From assembly GCA_025506515.1 (NCBI GenBank), contig CM046451.1, positions 64,745,635 through 64,809,634 on the forward strand: 64,000 bases of DNA. The letters are read 5' to 3'. The first letter of the stretch is position 1, and each line of letters begins with the position of its first letter. Under the pieces are notes generated by a model that saw only the letters and a program-made list of their open reading frames with translations, made no database searches and was not told the origin of the DNA. Source of the DNA: Flaveria trinervia (lineage: Eukaryota; Streptophyta; Magnoliopsida; Asterales; Asteraceae). Both the position numbers and the translations under genes were made by a program. This document shows positions 11,822 to 23,258 of this stretch, piece by piece.

Positions 11822-12699
11822 TGTTATGATCCAAGTCAGGTCATATCCAATAAGAAGATATACAAACACCAATACATATTTAAATATTGATGAGATCATA
11901 CAAATAAATAATGACACCTATTTAGAAAATGGGTTTTCTAAAACATTGCTTTTGTGATAGAACAACATTATATGGATAATTTGTTCATGAGTAATTATTT
12001 GTTTCATTATTTAAGTTGGTTAAATAATAACAAATAAAAGTGTGTTAATGTTATAAAATTAAAATAGGTTTTAATTTTATAAACTAAGAGTTGAAAGAGT
12101 AAAATTTTATAAAAGTTTCAAAATGGGGAGAACCCATTTTTAACATAAGATTCGGCCGCCCCTTGTGGGCATGGGGACCCCATTTTGTCTTGGTCTTTGC
12201 TAGATTTTACTCCTTTTCCATCAATTCACACTTTCTCTTACACACACTCAAGCAAGAACTCTCTCAAAAACAAGGCTGAATTTTCGGATTAGAAGCTCAA
12301 AAACAAGGCTGAAAATTCGGATTCTTGAAGGTACATTTGTAGAGATTTTGGTGTTGAGCTCCCTAACTAGCTAGGTGTTTGGAAGAGCTTGTGGGTATCA
12401 CTACTTGAGACTTTCTCTCTTGGGGGCTGGACTTTCAAGAACATTATCAACTTCATCTCATCCATCTATACATCTAGTGCTTGAAAGGTTGATTCATTGC
12501 ACACCCTATGGTTGTTATTTTGGTTTGATAGCACACTATTTCACATATAATTTTATGATCCATGTTCTTGGGTTTTGTTTATGGTTTGAAATGGCTAAAT
12601 TTTCAGATTGGTAACCATACGTTTAAACCTTATATCCACTGTGTTTTTATAGTTTAAATGGTTAAACTAGCTTTGATTTACATGTTACGAAACCCAACA
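11822..12699 (+). repeat. E2 5' LTR
   Basis: Begins TGTTATGATCC and ends ACCCAACA just before the primer-binding site. It contains a 35-bp imperfect direct repeat around acaaggctgaa..ttcggatt (about 12270-12325). No second copy in the window to confirm the left end. Confidence 0.65.
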
Positions 12700-12781
12700 T
12701 TGGCATCTAGAGCCGATATGTGGAATATGTTCTTCAAAAGTTCTTGAAAAGTTAGTTTTCATGGACTTTGTCAACCCATTA

Positions 12782-14159
12782 TGTGACATCCGTCACCTTA
12801 AGGTCCGTCGAACGACATAAATAACATGGAAATATTTTAATTAATCTTCCTTTTCTTCATGAACTCCTGCTTTACGGAATCATGTCTGCTTATTTTTCCC
12901 TTGTGCCTGTACTTCCTTCGAGAACGTGTGTTAAGCATAAAACTTTTATAAATTTCATCACCATTACCACCAAATATATCATTTTTAATTTCGACCATTG
13001 TCATTAATAAAACCATTTTAGGCTATCAAATGCCATTAAACGCGCTTTTAACCATAATATAACGACCGCTTGTGTCTGATGATGCGTGTGTCCGCTTGTG
13101 TGTGTGCTACCCACGACCGAACCGATACAACCTGAACTGACCAAACATTACTATACGCTTTATACATGTCATTAATGCTTGACAATAACTGTCAATAGGT
13201 GTTTGACCGATCATTGCATTCAACTGTTGGAAATCTCGACGTTTCATACTTACCACTTAACATGTGAGTTTCGTTGCCCCTTTTTATGCTTATACTACTT
13301 TACAAACATTTACAAACATGGGGGAAAAGTATGCTTGCCCGTTTTCTATGCTGTACAACATACATACAATTTTCATACAAGGAATCAACGTGATACTGTG
13401 TTGCAAGTACTTATCTGATACATGCTTGGGTCTGCTGTGTGGTTCTATCTTTGCAACTATTTAATTCCAGTGCGGGAACCGACGGTTAGGTATTGGTAGT
13501 ACTACTGGGTTGACACGCCCACCCTCGTGTTGGTATACTAGTTAGTACCAACAATAGCCAGGTACGGGTCTTGGGTGAATATACGCCGACAATTTCTTTG
13601 TGTACGTCGCTAGGTTTGGTTGCAAAGCTCATGTCATGTGATTTTACTTGTGTATATAACTGTATTCACGGTATTCCATATCATTTACTTTATACAGCAT
13701 CACTTACATTTTTATTACTTAAACCTGCGAGCTCACCAACAATTTGTTGACCATTTTGAGCATATCTTTTCAGGTGATCAAGCTAGCTGAGGTTCTAGGT
13801 GTGCTGCCTTAGTGGAGACCCTAGGATGCATTTTTTTGGACTAAACATGTTTGACCAACAGTTACTTTGAACAATGTTGAACTGTGTAAACAATTACAAT
13901 CTTTTGAAACTTGTTCCCGGGTTGTGGGAATTACATTACAATTCATCTTTATGTGATTATGTGAATTGTTTATCCTGTTATGCATATGGCTATGTTGTCG
14001 TGAACATTGACTATACACGACACAAGTCCCCTTGTTGTCGGGTGTCGTCATGACACGCTTGTCATCATTTTATTATTGCATCTCTATCGCTTACCTTGTG
14101 TTATGACGATTCCCGTCTCGTCGCAACCCTGTGTTTCCGCTCTTAGCGGGGGTGTGACA
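12782..14159 (+). repeat. G1 5' LTR with ~937-bp internal deletion
   Basis: 1378 bp against 2315 bp for the 3' LTR. Both match closely up to ataatataacga (13065; 19871 in the 3' LTR) and again from tgtctgatgatgcg (about 13073; about 20818). The lost part contains the TATA box of the 3' LTR and its GTGCGACTGAG repeats. A few bases (ccgcttgtg) at the joint match sequence about 25 bp downstream, as in filler DNA at end-joined breaks. Confidence 0.92.
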
Positions 14160-14838
14160 GACTGGTATCAGAGCCATTGGTTATAGAGAATTAGGCAATA
14201 CGCTTGACCTAGACTATAACCTAGGAACCTTCATGTAGATTGCATGCCAGGGTTGTGTGCATTTTGTATCTCATACGTGTTCCTCATTACTTGTTCGTTA
14301 TCTATCTGTTTTGTGATCTTTCCACCCTATGAGAGAGCCTTGTGCTCACTCTTTTATGGGATGCTCCTATTAGATCTTCCGTTTCCTCTGCGCGCCAAGT
14401 TATCATAACCAGATTCGGGTATTAAGACCCGAAGAGATCTTCACAGATCATATACTGCGCTTACCTTTGGATACTGAGACCGACCCGAGGAGGCTATGTC
14501 TGAATCCTTTAAGGATGCGAGATAGGCAACCTCCACAGACTATACGTGATTACTTGCTTGGGCTCTCAGTTGACCTGATGGATTATTATGGATATGATGT
14601 AAAGGAAAGTCGGATGTCATGTAACAGATCGGGCATCATTCTCGGTACATCGTGGGTGTGGTGGGAACGCTCCGGGGAACCCTATATATAACACCACCGG
14701 TATACCGAGAATATGCTTGAAATGGGCTGCATGGTGATCTTGACCGACCGGAACATGAACATTGGAACTTGATAAACGGAATACTTGTGTATCATATGGT
14801 GACTAAAGCTTACATGTTATCTCTCTTATGAATAGAAC

Positions 14839-15395
14839 ATGCCGTCTCGAAGATCTACTCGCAGTAATAGTAGCGGAATTGAAACCCCAAGGGGCAGAGG
14901 CAGAGGCAGGGGAAGAACCCCAAGAACAAGTGATGCTCCTGCCAGTAACAATCAAGGAACAGGGAACACTGATATGGCAGCCCTGATCGCTCAACAGCTG
15001 GCCGCACTAATTCCAACAATCGTGGCCCAAGTGAGTGATGCTCTTCAGAATTCTCACCCCCACGGGGACGGTGGCAATGATAATGAGGATAACGATAACC
15101 CGACTGGGAATGAAAGCAATCAGGAGACCGGAAATGGTGGTACAGCCGGTAACGAAACTGTAATTGTTAACGAGACGGGGTTGTGAATACTAGACGGGGA
15201 TGTTCGTACAAGGAATTCGTGGCTTGTAAACCACGAGTGTTTGATGGCAAAGGTGGAGCCATAGCTCTGACCAGATGGCTTGAAAAGATGGAGGCTGTGA
15301 TCGACATCAGCGAATGCCTCGACAGCCAAAGAATTAAGTACGCCACTTGCTCACTACAGGGCAAGGCACTGACATGGTGGAACACTCAGATTTAG
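14839..15395 (+). pseudogene. G1 gag N-terminal part, frameshifted
   Basis: Starts with ATG at 14839 after a 680-bp leader (MPSRRSTRSNSSGIE), an Arg/Gly-rich head, then MAALIAQQLAALIPTIVAQ, the usual opening helix of plant Ty3 Gag. The frame is lost near 15180 and continues in another frame from 15183 (FVACKPRVFDGKGGAIALTRW, then CSLQGKALTWWN). It ends at an in-frame TAG (15393-15395) that separates it from the main ORF. Gag forms the particle that packages element RNA. Confidence 0.85.
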
Positions 15396-15416
15396 GCTAG
15401 GGGAAGAGAATCCGCG

Positions 15417-18356
15417 ATGCAAATGTCGTGGGATGAGTTCAAGGCCCTAATCATCGAGGAGTACTGTCCTCTTAATGAGATGCAAAAACTTGAGCATGAG
15501 TTCTGGAATCATGCCATGGCGGGGGCTGGGCACGCATCTTACACCGACTGTTTTCATGAGTTAGCAAGGTTGGTTCCACATCTAGTCACCCCGGAATCAA
15601 AAAGGATAGAGAGGTACATTTGGGGACTTGCGCCTCAAATCCGGGCAATGGTAACCGCTACCGCTCCTCCTACTATTCAGAGCGCGATTCTAAAGGCTGG
15701 CGCTTTGACTGACAAAATGGTGAGAACGGGAGTTTTGGGTAGAGGAGCAGAGAAGAGAAAGGATTTTGGGGAAACGAGCCGGTCGAGTGCCGGGAAGTTT
15801 GACAAAAGAGCCAAGACAACCAGAAACTTTGTGGCAGTGACGCAGGGCAGGCGAGAGTATGTGGGTCCGCACCCCAAATGTGACAAGTGCAATTATCATC
15901 ATCCCCCAGGAACGCAGTGCCGGGTGTGCGCGAATTGTAGACGCCCGGGGCATCTTGCAAGAGACTGCAGAACAGCGCCGAATATGGTTGCACCGGGCAA
16001 CGCGGTTAACCCCGTCGGGAATGCAAGGGCTTGTTATGAGTGTGGAAGCCTTGATCACTACCGAAACATGTGCCCCAGGCTGAATCGGGCACCGGGTCAA
16101 CAAGGGAACAACCAGCAGCAAGTGATGGCCATAGCTGGAAATCAAGGCCCGACCAATCAGGGGAATACAGCTCGGGGACGTGCATTTGTCATTGGAGCCA
16201 ACGATGCTCGCCAGGACCCGAATGTTGTCATGGGTACGCACTTACTCAATAATCACTTTGCATCTATACTGTTTGATACTGGAGCAGACAATAGCTTTAT
16301 ATCTTCTGAGTTTGTGCAATTGCTTGATTTGAGCCCTAGTAGGCTAGAAACTAGCTACTCTGTAGAAATGGCCAACGGTAGGATTGTTCAGGCCGATGAA
16401 ATTATTAGAAAGTGCTCGATAATATTAGAGGACCACACCTTCGATATAGACTTGATACCCTTTGAGCTAGGAAGTTTCGATGTGATTGTGGGAATGGATT
16501 GGTTTTCTAAACACGGGGCAGAGATTGTCTGTCGAGACAAGGTAGTGCGAATCCCTATGTCAGACGGGGGAGTACTCAGAATTCAAGGAGAAAGACCGGG
16601 GAGAAACTTAAAGCTTATTTCCTGCATGAAAGCACGCCGGAGTTTACGAAAACAGTGCTACTCTTTTCTGGCTCATGTGGTGGAAAAGAAAGAGGAGGAA
16701 CAGGAATTGACAAATATCCCTATAGTGCGGGATTACCCAGATGTATTCCCAGATGACTTGTCTGGTTTGCCTCCTCCACGACAGGTGGAATTTCGTATTG
16801 ATTTGGTTCCTGGAGCTACACCGGTAGCAAAGACACCGTATCGGTTGGCACCGTCTGAAATGCAAGAGTTATCTAGCCGGTTACAGGAACTACTGGAGAA
16901 GGGTTTTATTCGGCCGAGTCACTCGCCTTGGGGAGCACCAGTGTTATTCGTCAAGAAGAAGGATGGGTCGTTCCGTATGTGCATCGACTACCGTGAGTTG
17001 AACAAATTAACTGTGAAGAATCGGTATCCTCTCCCCAGGATCGACGACCTGTTTGATCAGTTACAAGGAGCTTCGTATTTTTCCAAGATCGACCTTCGGT
17101 CTGGATATCACCAACTAAGAGTTTTCGAGGAGGACATACTGAAGACAGCATTTAGAACTCGTTATGGGCACTATGAGTTCTTGGTCATGCCGTTTGGATT
17201 GACTAACACACCAGCTGTGTTCATGGACTTGATGAATCGAGTGTGCAAACCTTACTTGGATAAGTTTGTGATCGTATTCATCGACGACATACTTATCTAC
17301 TCTCGATCGAAGGAGGACCATGAAGAACACCTTCGGGCAATACTGGAACTGTTAAGAGAAGAGAAACTTTTCGCCAAGTTCTCGAAGTGTGAATTTTGGC
17401 TGCGAGAGGTGAAGTTTTTGGGTCATGTGGTTAACAAAGACGGGATTCATGTAGATCCCGGCAAGATCGAAGCGGTAAAGAAATGGGATACACCCCAGAC
17501 ACCTTCAGAGATACGACAGTTCTTAGGATTGGCCGGATACTATCGTTGTTTCATTGCGAACTTTTCAAAGATCGCTCAACCGTTGACATTGCTGACTCAG
17601 AAAGACAAGAAGTTTGATTGGGGAGATGCGCAAGAACGGGGGTTCCAAACGCTGAAAGATAAGTTGTGCAATGCACCGATATTGTCCCTCCCGGACGGAA
17701 CTGGTGATTTTGTGGTGTACTGTGATGCTTCGCATCAAGGTTTGGGATGTGTACTAATGCAGAAAGATAAGGTGATCGCCTACGCTTCGCGACAACTTAA
17801 AGTGCACGAGAAGAACTACACGACTCATGATCTTGAGTTGGGTGCGGTAGTATTCGCACTTAAGATATGGAGGCATTACCTGTATGGAACCAAATGCATC
17901 GTATACACAGATCATAAAAACCTTCAACATATTCTGGATCAGAAGGAACTCAATATGCGACAGCGACGTTGGGTAGAGCTTCTTAGTGACTACGATTGTG
18001 AAATTCGGTATCATCCGGGGAAAGCTAACGTGGTGGCTGATGCTCTAAGCCGTAAAGAACGCGTGAAACCACTACGTGCTCGAGCTTTGGGATTGACCAT
18101 TCAAACAAATTTGAAAGCCCAGATCCAAATTGCACAAAGTGAAGCGTTGAAAGAAGAAAACCTTGCAGGACAAGAATTCCGAGGGTTGGATAAACAACTG
18201 ATGTGCAAGGACGATGGCGTACAGTACTTCGTGGACCGTATATGGGTACCTAAGTGGGGAGGTGTACGTACCTTGGTCATGGATGAAGCACATAAGACAC
18301 GATATTCTATTCATCCTAGCGCAGACAAGATGTACCACGATCTCAAAGATCTGTAG
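15417..18356 (+). CDS. G1 gag-pol polyprotein core (979 codons open)
   Basis: The longest open frame in the window. In order: the end of the retrotransposon Gag domain (residues 1-90), two CCHC knuckles (CANCRRPGHLARDC from about 171, CYECGSLDHYRNMC from about 206), aspartic protease (LFDTGADNSF near 285), reverse transcriptase (FRMCIDYRELN near 520; catalytic VFIDDILIY around 619-627), RNase H (YCDASHQGLGC near 768; YTDHKNLQ; ADALSRK), and the beginning of integrase. The first Met shown is internal; the true product would start at 14839. It stops at TAG 18354-18356, where a few bases are missing from the conserved integrase zinc-finger approach. As a single uninterrupted gag-to-RNase H frame it shows that G1 decayed later than its neighbours. 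Confidence 0.93.
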   Translation: MQMSWDEFKALIIEEYCPLNEMQKLEHEFWNHAMAGAGHASYTDCFHELARLVPHLVTPESKRIERYIWGLAPQIRAMVTATAPPTIQSAILKAGALTDKMVRTGVLGRGAEKRKDFGETSRSSAGKFDKRAKTTRNFVAVTQGRREYVGPHPKCDKCNYHHPPGTQCRVCANCRRPGHLARDCRTAPNMVAPGNAVNPVGNARACYECGSLDHYRNMCPRLNRAPGQQGNNQQQVMAIAGNQGPTNQGNTARGRAFVIGANDARQDPNVVMGTHLLNNHFASILFDTGADNSFISSEFVQLLDLSPSRLETSYSVEMANGRIVQADEIIRKCSIILEDHTFDIDLIPFELGSFDVIVGMDWFSKHGAEIVCRDKVVRIPMSDGGVLRIQGERPGRNLKLISCMKARRSLRKQCYSFLAHVVEKKEEEQELTNIPIVRDYPDVFPDDLSGLPPPRQVEFRIDLVPGATPVAKTPYRLAPSEMQELSSRLQELLEKGFIRPSHSPWGAPVLFVKKKDGSFRMCIDYRELNKLTVKNRYPLPRIDDLFDQLQGASYFSKIDLRSGYHQLRVFEEDILKTAFRTRYGHYEFLVMPFGLTNTPAVFMDLMNRVCKPYLDKFVIVFIDDILIYSRSKEDHEEHLRAILELLREEKLFAKFSKCEFWLREVKFLGHVVNKDGIHVDPGKIEAVKKWDTPQTPSEIRQFLGLAGYYRCFIANFSKIAQPLTLLTQKDKKFDWGDAQERGFQTLKDKLCNAPILSLPDGTGDFVVYCDASHQGLGCVLMQKDKVIAYASRQLKVHEKNYTTHDLELGAVVFALKIWRHYLYGTKCIVYTDHKNLQHILDQKELNMRQRRWVELLSDYDCEIRYHPGKANVVADALSRKERVKPLRARALGLTIQTNLKAQIQIAQSEALKEENLAGQEFRGLDKQLMCKDDGVQYFVDRIWVPKWGGVRTLVMDEAHKTRYSIHPSADKMYHDLKDL

Positions 18357-19555
18357 GCCTGAAGAAAGACATTGCCACGTACGTCAGCAGATGCTTGACA
18401 TGCTCGAAAGTTAAAGCTGAACATCAGAAACCATCGGGACTGTTACAGCAACCTGAGATTCCCGAATGGAAATGGGAGAATATAGCCATGGATTTCATTA
18501 CCAAACTCCCTAAAACGAGCAACGGACATGACTCGATATGAGTCGTAGTGGATCGAATGACGAAATCAACACACTTCTTGCCAATCCGAGAAGACTACAA
18601 AATGGACAAGTTGGCGAGATTGTACATTAAAGAGGTCGTGACAAGACACGGAGTGCCGGTGTCAATCATCTCCGACCGTGACGGCCGATTCACTTCACGA
18701 TTTTGGCAAACACTACAGAAAGCAATGGGCACTCGATTAGACATGAGTACCGCCTATCACCCTCAAACAGATGGCCAAAGTGAACGAACCATACAAACGC
18801 TAGAAGACATGCTGAGAGCGTGTGTAATCGACTTTGGTGGTAGTTGGGATACTCATTTTCCATTGATTGAATTCTCATACAATAAAAGCTACCACACCAG
18901 CATTGGGTGTGCTCCGTTCGAAGCGTTGTACGGAAGGAAGTGTAGATCACCCGTTTGTTGGGCCGAGATTGGTGAAAGTCAGCTAACAGGCCTAGAGATC
19001 ATCCAGGAAACAACCGAAAAGATTTTCCAAATCAAAGATAGACTGAAAGCCGCTAGAGATCGCCAAAAGAGCTACGCCAACAACCGTCGAAAGCCTCTAG
19101 AATTCAACGTTGGGGACCGAGTGTTACTCAAAGTCTCTCCTTGGAAAGGAGTTGTTCAGTTTGGAAAGAAAGGGAAGTTAGCCCCGAGATACGTTGGACC
19201 ATTCGAAATTACGGAAAGAATTGGTCCAGTGGCTTACCGATTAAGGTTACCACAAGAACTCAACGGCGTGCATGATACCTTCCATGTGTCGAACCTCAAG
19301 AAGTGTTTGGCTGACGAATCACTTCACATACCCATTGACGATATCCAAATCGACGAAAAGCTTCATTTTATTAAGGAACCCATTGAGGTCATGGATCGTA
19401 AAGTCAAACAGTTGAAGCGCAGTAGAATACCAATTGTTCGCGTAAGGTGGAATTCGAAACGAGGGCCAGAGTTTACATGGGAATGGGAAGATCAAATAAA
19501 ACTCAAATACCCACACTTATTCGTGGATGACACTCTTGGACCTAACTCCAGTTGA
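18357..19555 (+). pseudogene. G1 integrase, split from the polyprotein
   Basis: After the frameshift near 18354, the integrase zinc-finger end (YVSRCLTCSKVKAEH) and the first catalytic Asp (IAMDFITKLPK) read on until TGA at 18539-18541, in the place of a conserved Trp (TGG to TGA). The 335-codon open frame from 18548 carries MTKSTHFLPI, the second Asp (ISDRDGRFTSRFW), the Glu (DGQSERTIQTLEDML), the GPFEITERIG region, and a C-terminal segment (PIVRVRWNSKRGPEFTWE...YPHLF) resembling the chromodomain end of plant chromoviruses. That module is thought to guide insertion to heterochromatin. Confidence 0.9.
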
Positions 19556-19967
19556 ATTTCGGGACGAAACTCTCTTAACTGGGGGATACTGTGACATCCG
19601 TCACCTTAAGGTCCGTCGAACGACATAAATAACATGGAAATATTTAATTAATCTTCCTTTTCTTCATGAACTCCTGCTTTACGGAATCATGTCTGCTTAT
19701 TTTTCCTTGTGCCTGTACTTCCTTCGAGAACGTGTGTTAAGCATAAAACTTTTATAAATTTCATCACCATTACCACCAAATATATCATTTTTAATTTCGA
19801 CCATTGTCATTAATAAAACCATTTTAGGCTATCAAATTCCATTAAACGCGCTTTTAACCATAATATAACGAACATTTTTAAGATCATAATCAACCGAAAC
19901 AAATTTTTGGGAAACTCGAGGGTTAAGTGCAGGGACTAAACTTGTAATTTTGCAAACCTGGGCTGGG

Positions 19968-19975
19968 TATATAAA
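19968..19975 (+). promoter_or_regulatory. Likely TATA box of the G1 LTR
   Basis: TATATAAA in the sequence gggtatataaacccc, about 380 bp into the 3' LTR, followed by a CT-rich tract. Typical position for the LTR core promoter. The equivalent position is deleted from the 5' LTR. Confidence 0.6.
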
Positions 19976-20379
19976 CCCCATTCCCAGCCATTTATCCTCA
20001 TCTTCATCTTCTTCATCTTCAACCTTTTCTCCATTTTCTCTCTCGATCTAGCACCAAAAATCGTCACGTCTGTCGCGTTTTCCCTACCAAATCTTGGGTA
20101 TCATCGTGTGTACGCGTTCCTAGCAGGTAGACAACCTTGTTCAACCTGTTTTTGGTTCGGTTTTACTGCTGCGTTTTCTAGGGTTTCGGGTGCTCGGGTT
20201 CATCCGAGCACATGAGGTCAAGTGGGTGCGTGTGAGGTCTTTCTGTGTGTGTTTCATGTTTGTGTATGTTTGTTGAGTGTTTCTGGAAGTCCTCGTGGTA
20301 TAAAACCCACGTTAGAGCAGCTCGGGGGCTGCTCAGCCTGACCACAGTCGCGATTCTGCAGTTCGGCGACTGGGTCTGT

Positions 20380-20810
20380 CATGCGATTGAGCCGTGCGAC
20401 TGAGTGAGTCGTGCGACTGAATCATGCGTCTAAGTCAATCGTGCGACTGAGTTGTGCGACTAGGCATGTCGTGCGACTGAGTCGTGCGACAGGGTGTCTG
20501 TATGCGATTGAGTCATGCGTATGAATGTTTGTGTGCGATTGAGTCAGGTGACCGACTGAGTGTATGTGATTGTGTGTGTTTCGCACGACTGGAGTCCAAT
20601 CGCACGAATGAAGGTTCAATCGCACGAAAGTAGCTAATTCGCATGATTGAGAGTGGATTCGTGCGCATGGAGTTTGGGTCGTGCGAATGTGTGTGTTGTG
20701 TGGTGCGACTGAGTCCAATCGCACGAATGAAGGTTCAATCGCACGAAAATAGCTAATTCGCACGATTGAAGGTTGATTCGTACGAATGGAACGTGGTCGA
20801 GCGTCTGGTC
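20380..20810. repeat. Degenerate GTGCGACTGAG repeats in the G1 LTR
   Basis: Roughly twenty imperfect copies of a 10-13 bp motif (gtgcgactgagt, caatcgcacgaatg) in both orientations. They lie in the part that would be transcribed downstream of the TATA box and can form many local hairpins. A similar arrangement with another motif exists in the solo LTR at 44930-45530. Confidence 0.8.
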
Positions 20811-21909
20811 CCGTCGTGTGTCTGATGATGCGTGTGTCCGCTTGTGTGTGTGCTACCCACGACCGAACCGATACAACCCGAACCGACCAAACATTACTAT
20901 ACGCTTTATACATGTCATTAATGCTTGACAATAACTGTCAATAGGTGTTTGACCGATCATTGCATTCAACTGTTGGAAATCTCGACCTTTCATACTTACC
21001 ACTTAACATGTGAGTTTCGTGGCCCCTTTTTATGCTTATACTATTTTACAAACATTTACAAACATGGGGGAAAAGTATGCTCGCCAGTTTTCTATGCTGT
21101 ACAACATACATACAATTTTCATACAAGGAATCAACGTGATACTGTGTTGCAAGTACTTATCTGATACATGCTTGGGTCTGCTGTGTGGTTCTATCTTTGC
21201 AACTATTTAATTCCAGTGCGGGAACCGACGGTTATGTATTGGTAGTACTACTGGGTTGACACCCCCACCCTCGTGTTGGTATACTAGTTAGTACCAACAA
21301 TAGCCAGGTACGGGTCTTGGGTGAATATACGCCGACAATTTCTTTGTGTACGTCGCTAGGTTTGGTTGCAAAGCTCATGTCATGTGATTTTACTTGTGTA
21401 TATAACTGTATTCATGGTATTCCATATCATTTACTTTATACAGCATCACTTACATTTTTATTACTTAAACCTGCGAGCTCACCAACAATTTGTTGACCAT
21501 TTTGAGCATATCTTTTCAGGTGATCAAGCTAGCTGAGGTTCTAGGTGTGCTGCCTTAGTGGAGACCCTAGGATGCATTTTTGGACTAAACATGTTTGACC
21601 AACAGTTACTTTGAACAATGTTGAACTGTGTAAGCAATTACAATCTTTTGAAACTTGTTCCCGGTTGTGGGAATTTACATTACAATTTCATCTTTATGTG
21701 ATTATGTGAATCGTTTATCCTGTTATGCATATGGCTATGTTGTCGTGAACATTGACTATACACGACACAAGTCCCCTTGTTGTCGGGTGTCGTCATGACA
21801 CGCTTGTCATCATTTTATTATTGCATCTCTATCGCTTACCATGTGTTATGACGATTCCCGTCTCGTCGCAACCCCGTGTTTCCGCTCTTAGCGGGGGTGT
21901 GACACATTA

Positions 21910-23258
21910 GTAGCTGTTTTGTTGTGGATGTATTGAATCCCTTATGTTTTAAGGTTTAATCTTGCATGCTTTAGTATAAACCTTGAAAAATTAAGATCAA
22001 ATGGTTGATTATGTTGATTGGTCAAAACCCTAAAGTTTTGGTTCATGTTGGCTGAAACTTTAGGGCTGAAATAAGGGGTTCATTGTTGTTCTTGGATGTT
22101 GAATATGTTTCATATTTTGGTGCATAACATAGCCTTGGCCTTATGTGTTTTGATTTGGTTGATTATGGTTTGTCATGTTGGTTTTGATTCTTGAAAGGGT
22201 TGTAATTTTGTGTTTCTAGTTTGGGTTGTAATTTATTTATTCATTTGGTTATGTAATAAATAGATTAGTTGCATTTCTTTTTATAGAAAAATTGTATTAG
22301 GATATGATTTTGTAAAAGAAGATGCACAAGATGAAGACCCAAAGAAGGACACAAAAGACATGGAGACTTGAAGCATTTGGATGTGGATTCAAGTGGGAGT
22401 TCATGGACATATTTTGATGCGTCATCTTAACCCTTAGGAAAGACCTTATGACAACACTTGTGTGATCAACTTAGTGGCTATGGTTATGCACTTATGTTTG
22501 TATGTTTATGCTTGTTTGGATGTTTGTTGTATGATTGTTGGTTGATATTTAGATATGCATAACAAACTCATTAACAAACTTAACAAGCTAAAAATTGATG
22601 GTTCTTTATCATTAAGTGATTAATAAAATTTTATTAAAAGGATTAATGATTTTAATAAAAGGGGTTTTATTAAAAGTGAACCATAGGGTACCTTGTATTT
22701 GAAAGCATGCAAATATAAGAGTTTTCTAAACTAAGATTATGGAAACATAAATTTTCTTTTATAAAAAAGTTTAACACCATCCTTTTGCACAACACTTGAT
22801 TCACTTGGAAACTCTTAATAGGAAAAAGGTCACCTAACCATTTTGAGGGAACTTGTGATTTAAGGTGGGGATACCATATTTGTGGAATAAAGGTCACCTA
22901 ACCACTTATGTTGGAATACTCACATGTGTGTGCAAGTAGGGTAACTTGATTTGCAAACCATGTTAAATAGATCACCTACAATATGATTTACAAAGGTGTT
23001 GATGGGATAAACATGCCGACTATACATATGATGTTTTAAAGTCGATCCTATACCCTAGAAGTTGCAAAGGGTTGCATTTGTCAAAACGTTGACTACCTTG
23101 TTAATTTAAATAATGGGATAAAGGTCACATAACTACTATTTAAATGTAACGTTGGATTCTAGAATTTTAAAATTGTATAAGACACTTAAAGGGGTTTTAA
23201 TTATTAAATTATGAACAATATCAAAAATACTAAAATTGGACTTTGTTATATTTTGTAG
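21910..23258 (+). other. E2 leader, non-coding
   Basis: About 1.35 kb between the right end of G1 and the E2 gag ATG. No ORF of note. The phrase aaaggtcacctaacc recurs (about 22827, 22888, and a variant near 23114). I read it as untranslated leader of E2. Confidence 0.55.

Larger units (their letters stand above)
12782..21904 (+). mobile_element. Gypsy (Ty3) element G1, complete with both LTRs
   Basis: A 9.1-kb insertion flanked by perfect 5-bp direct repeats CATTA (12777-12781 and 21905-21909). LTRs start TGTGACATCC and end GGTGTGACA. Primer-binding site tggtatcagagcc (initiator tRNA-Met type) at about 14163, and polypurine tract aactgggggatac before 19590. Gag, protease, reverse transcriptase, RNase H and integrase are in Ty3 order. 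The C-terminal chromodomain-like region suggests a chromovirus, probably the Tekay/Del lineage. Damage includes a frameshift, nonsense codons and a large 5' LTR deletion. Confidence 0.95.
19590..21904 (+). repeat. G1 3' LTR (full length)
   Basis: 2315 bp, TG...CA ends. It contains TATATAAA at 19968-19975 preceded by GC-richer DNA, so transcription is expected near 20000. From about 20380 to 20810 there is a run of degenerate repeats of tcgtgcgactgag and its reverse complement. The outer parts match the 5' LTR closely. Confidence 0.95.

Noticed and set aside
13179..13464. Open frames duplicated at 13179-13464 and 20925-21210
   Set aside because: They are the same LTR sequence in the two LTRs of G1, not genes. 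Similar LTR or leader ORFs at 11289, 12375, 14467, 56443 and 57314 were dropped for the same reason.
15673..16252. Long open frames on the opposite strand of G1 gag
   Set aside because: Shadow frames of the polyprotein, without conserved domains of their own.
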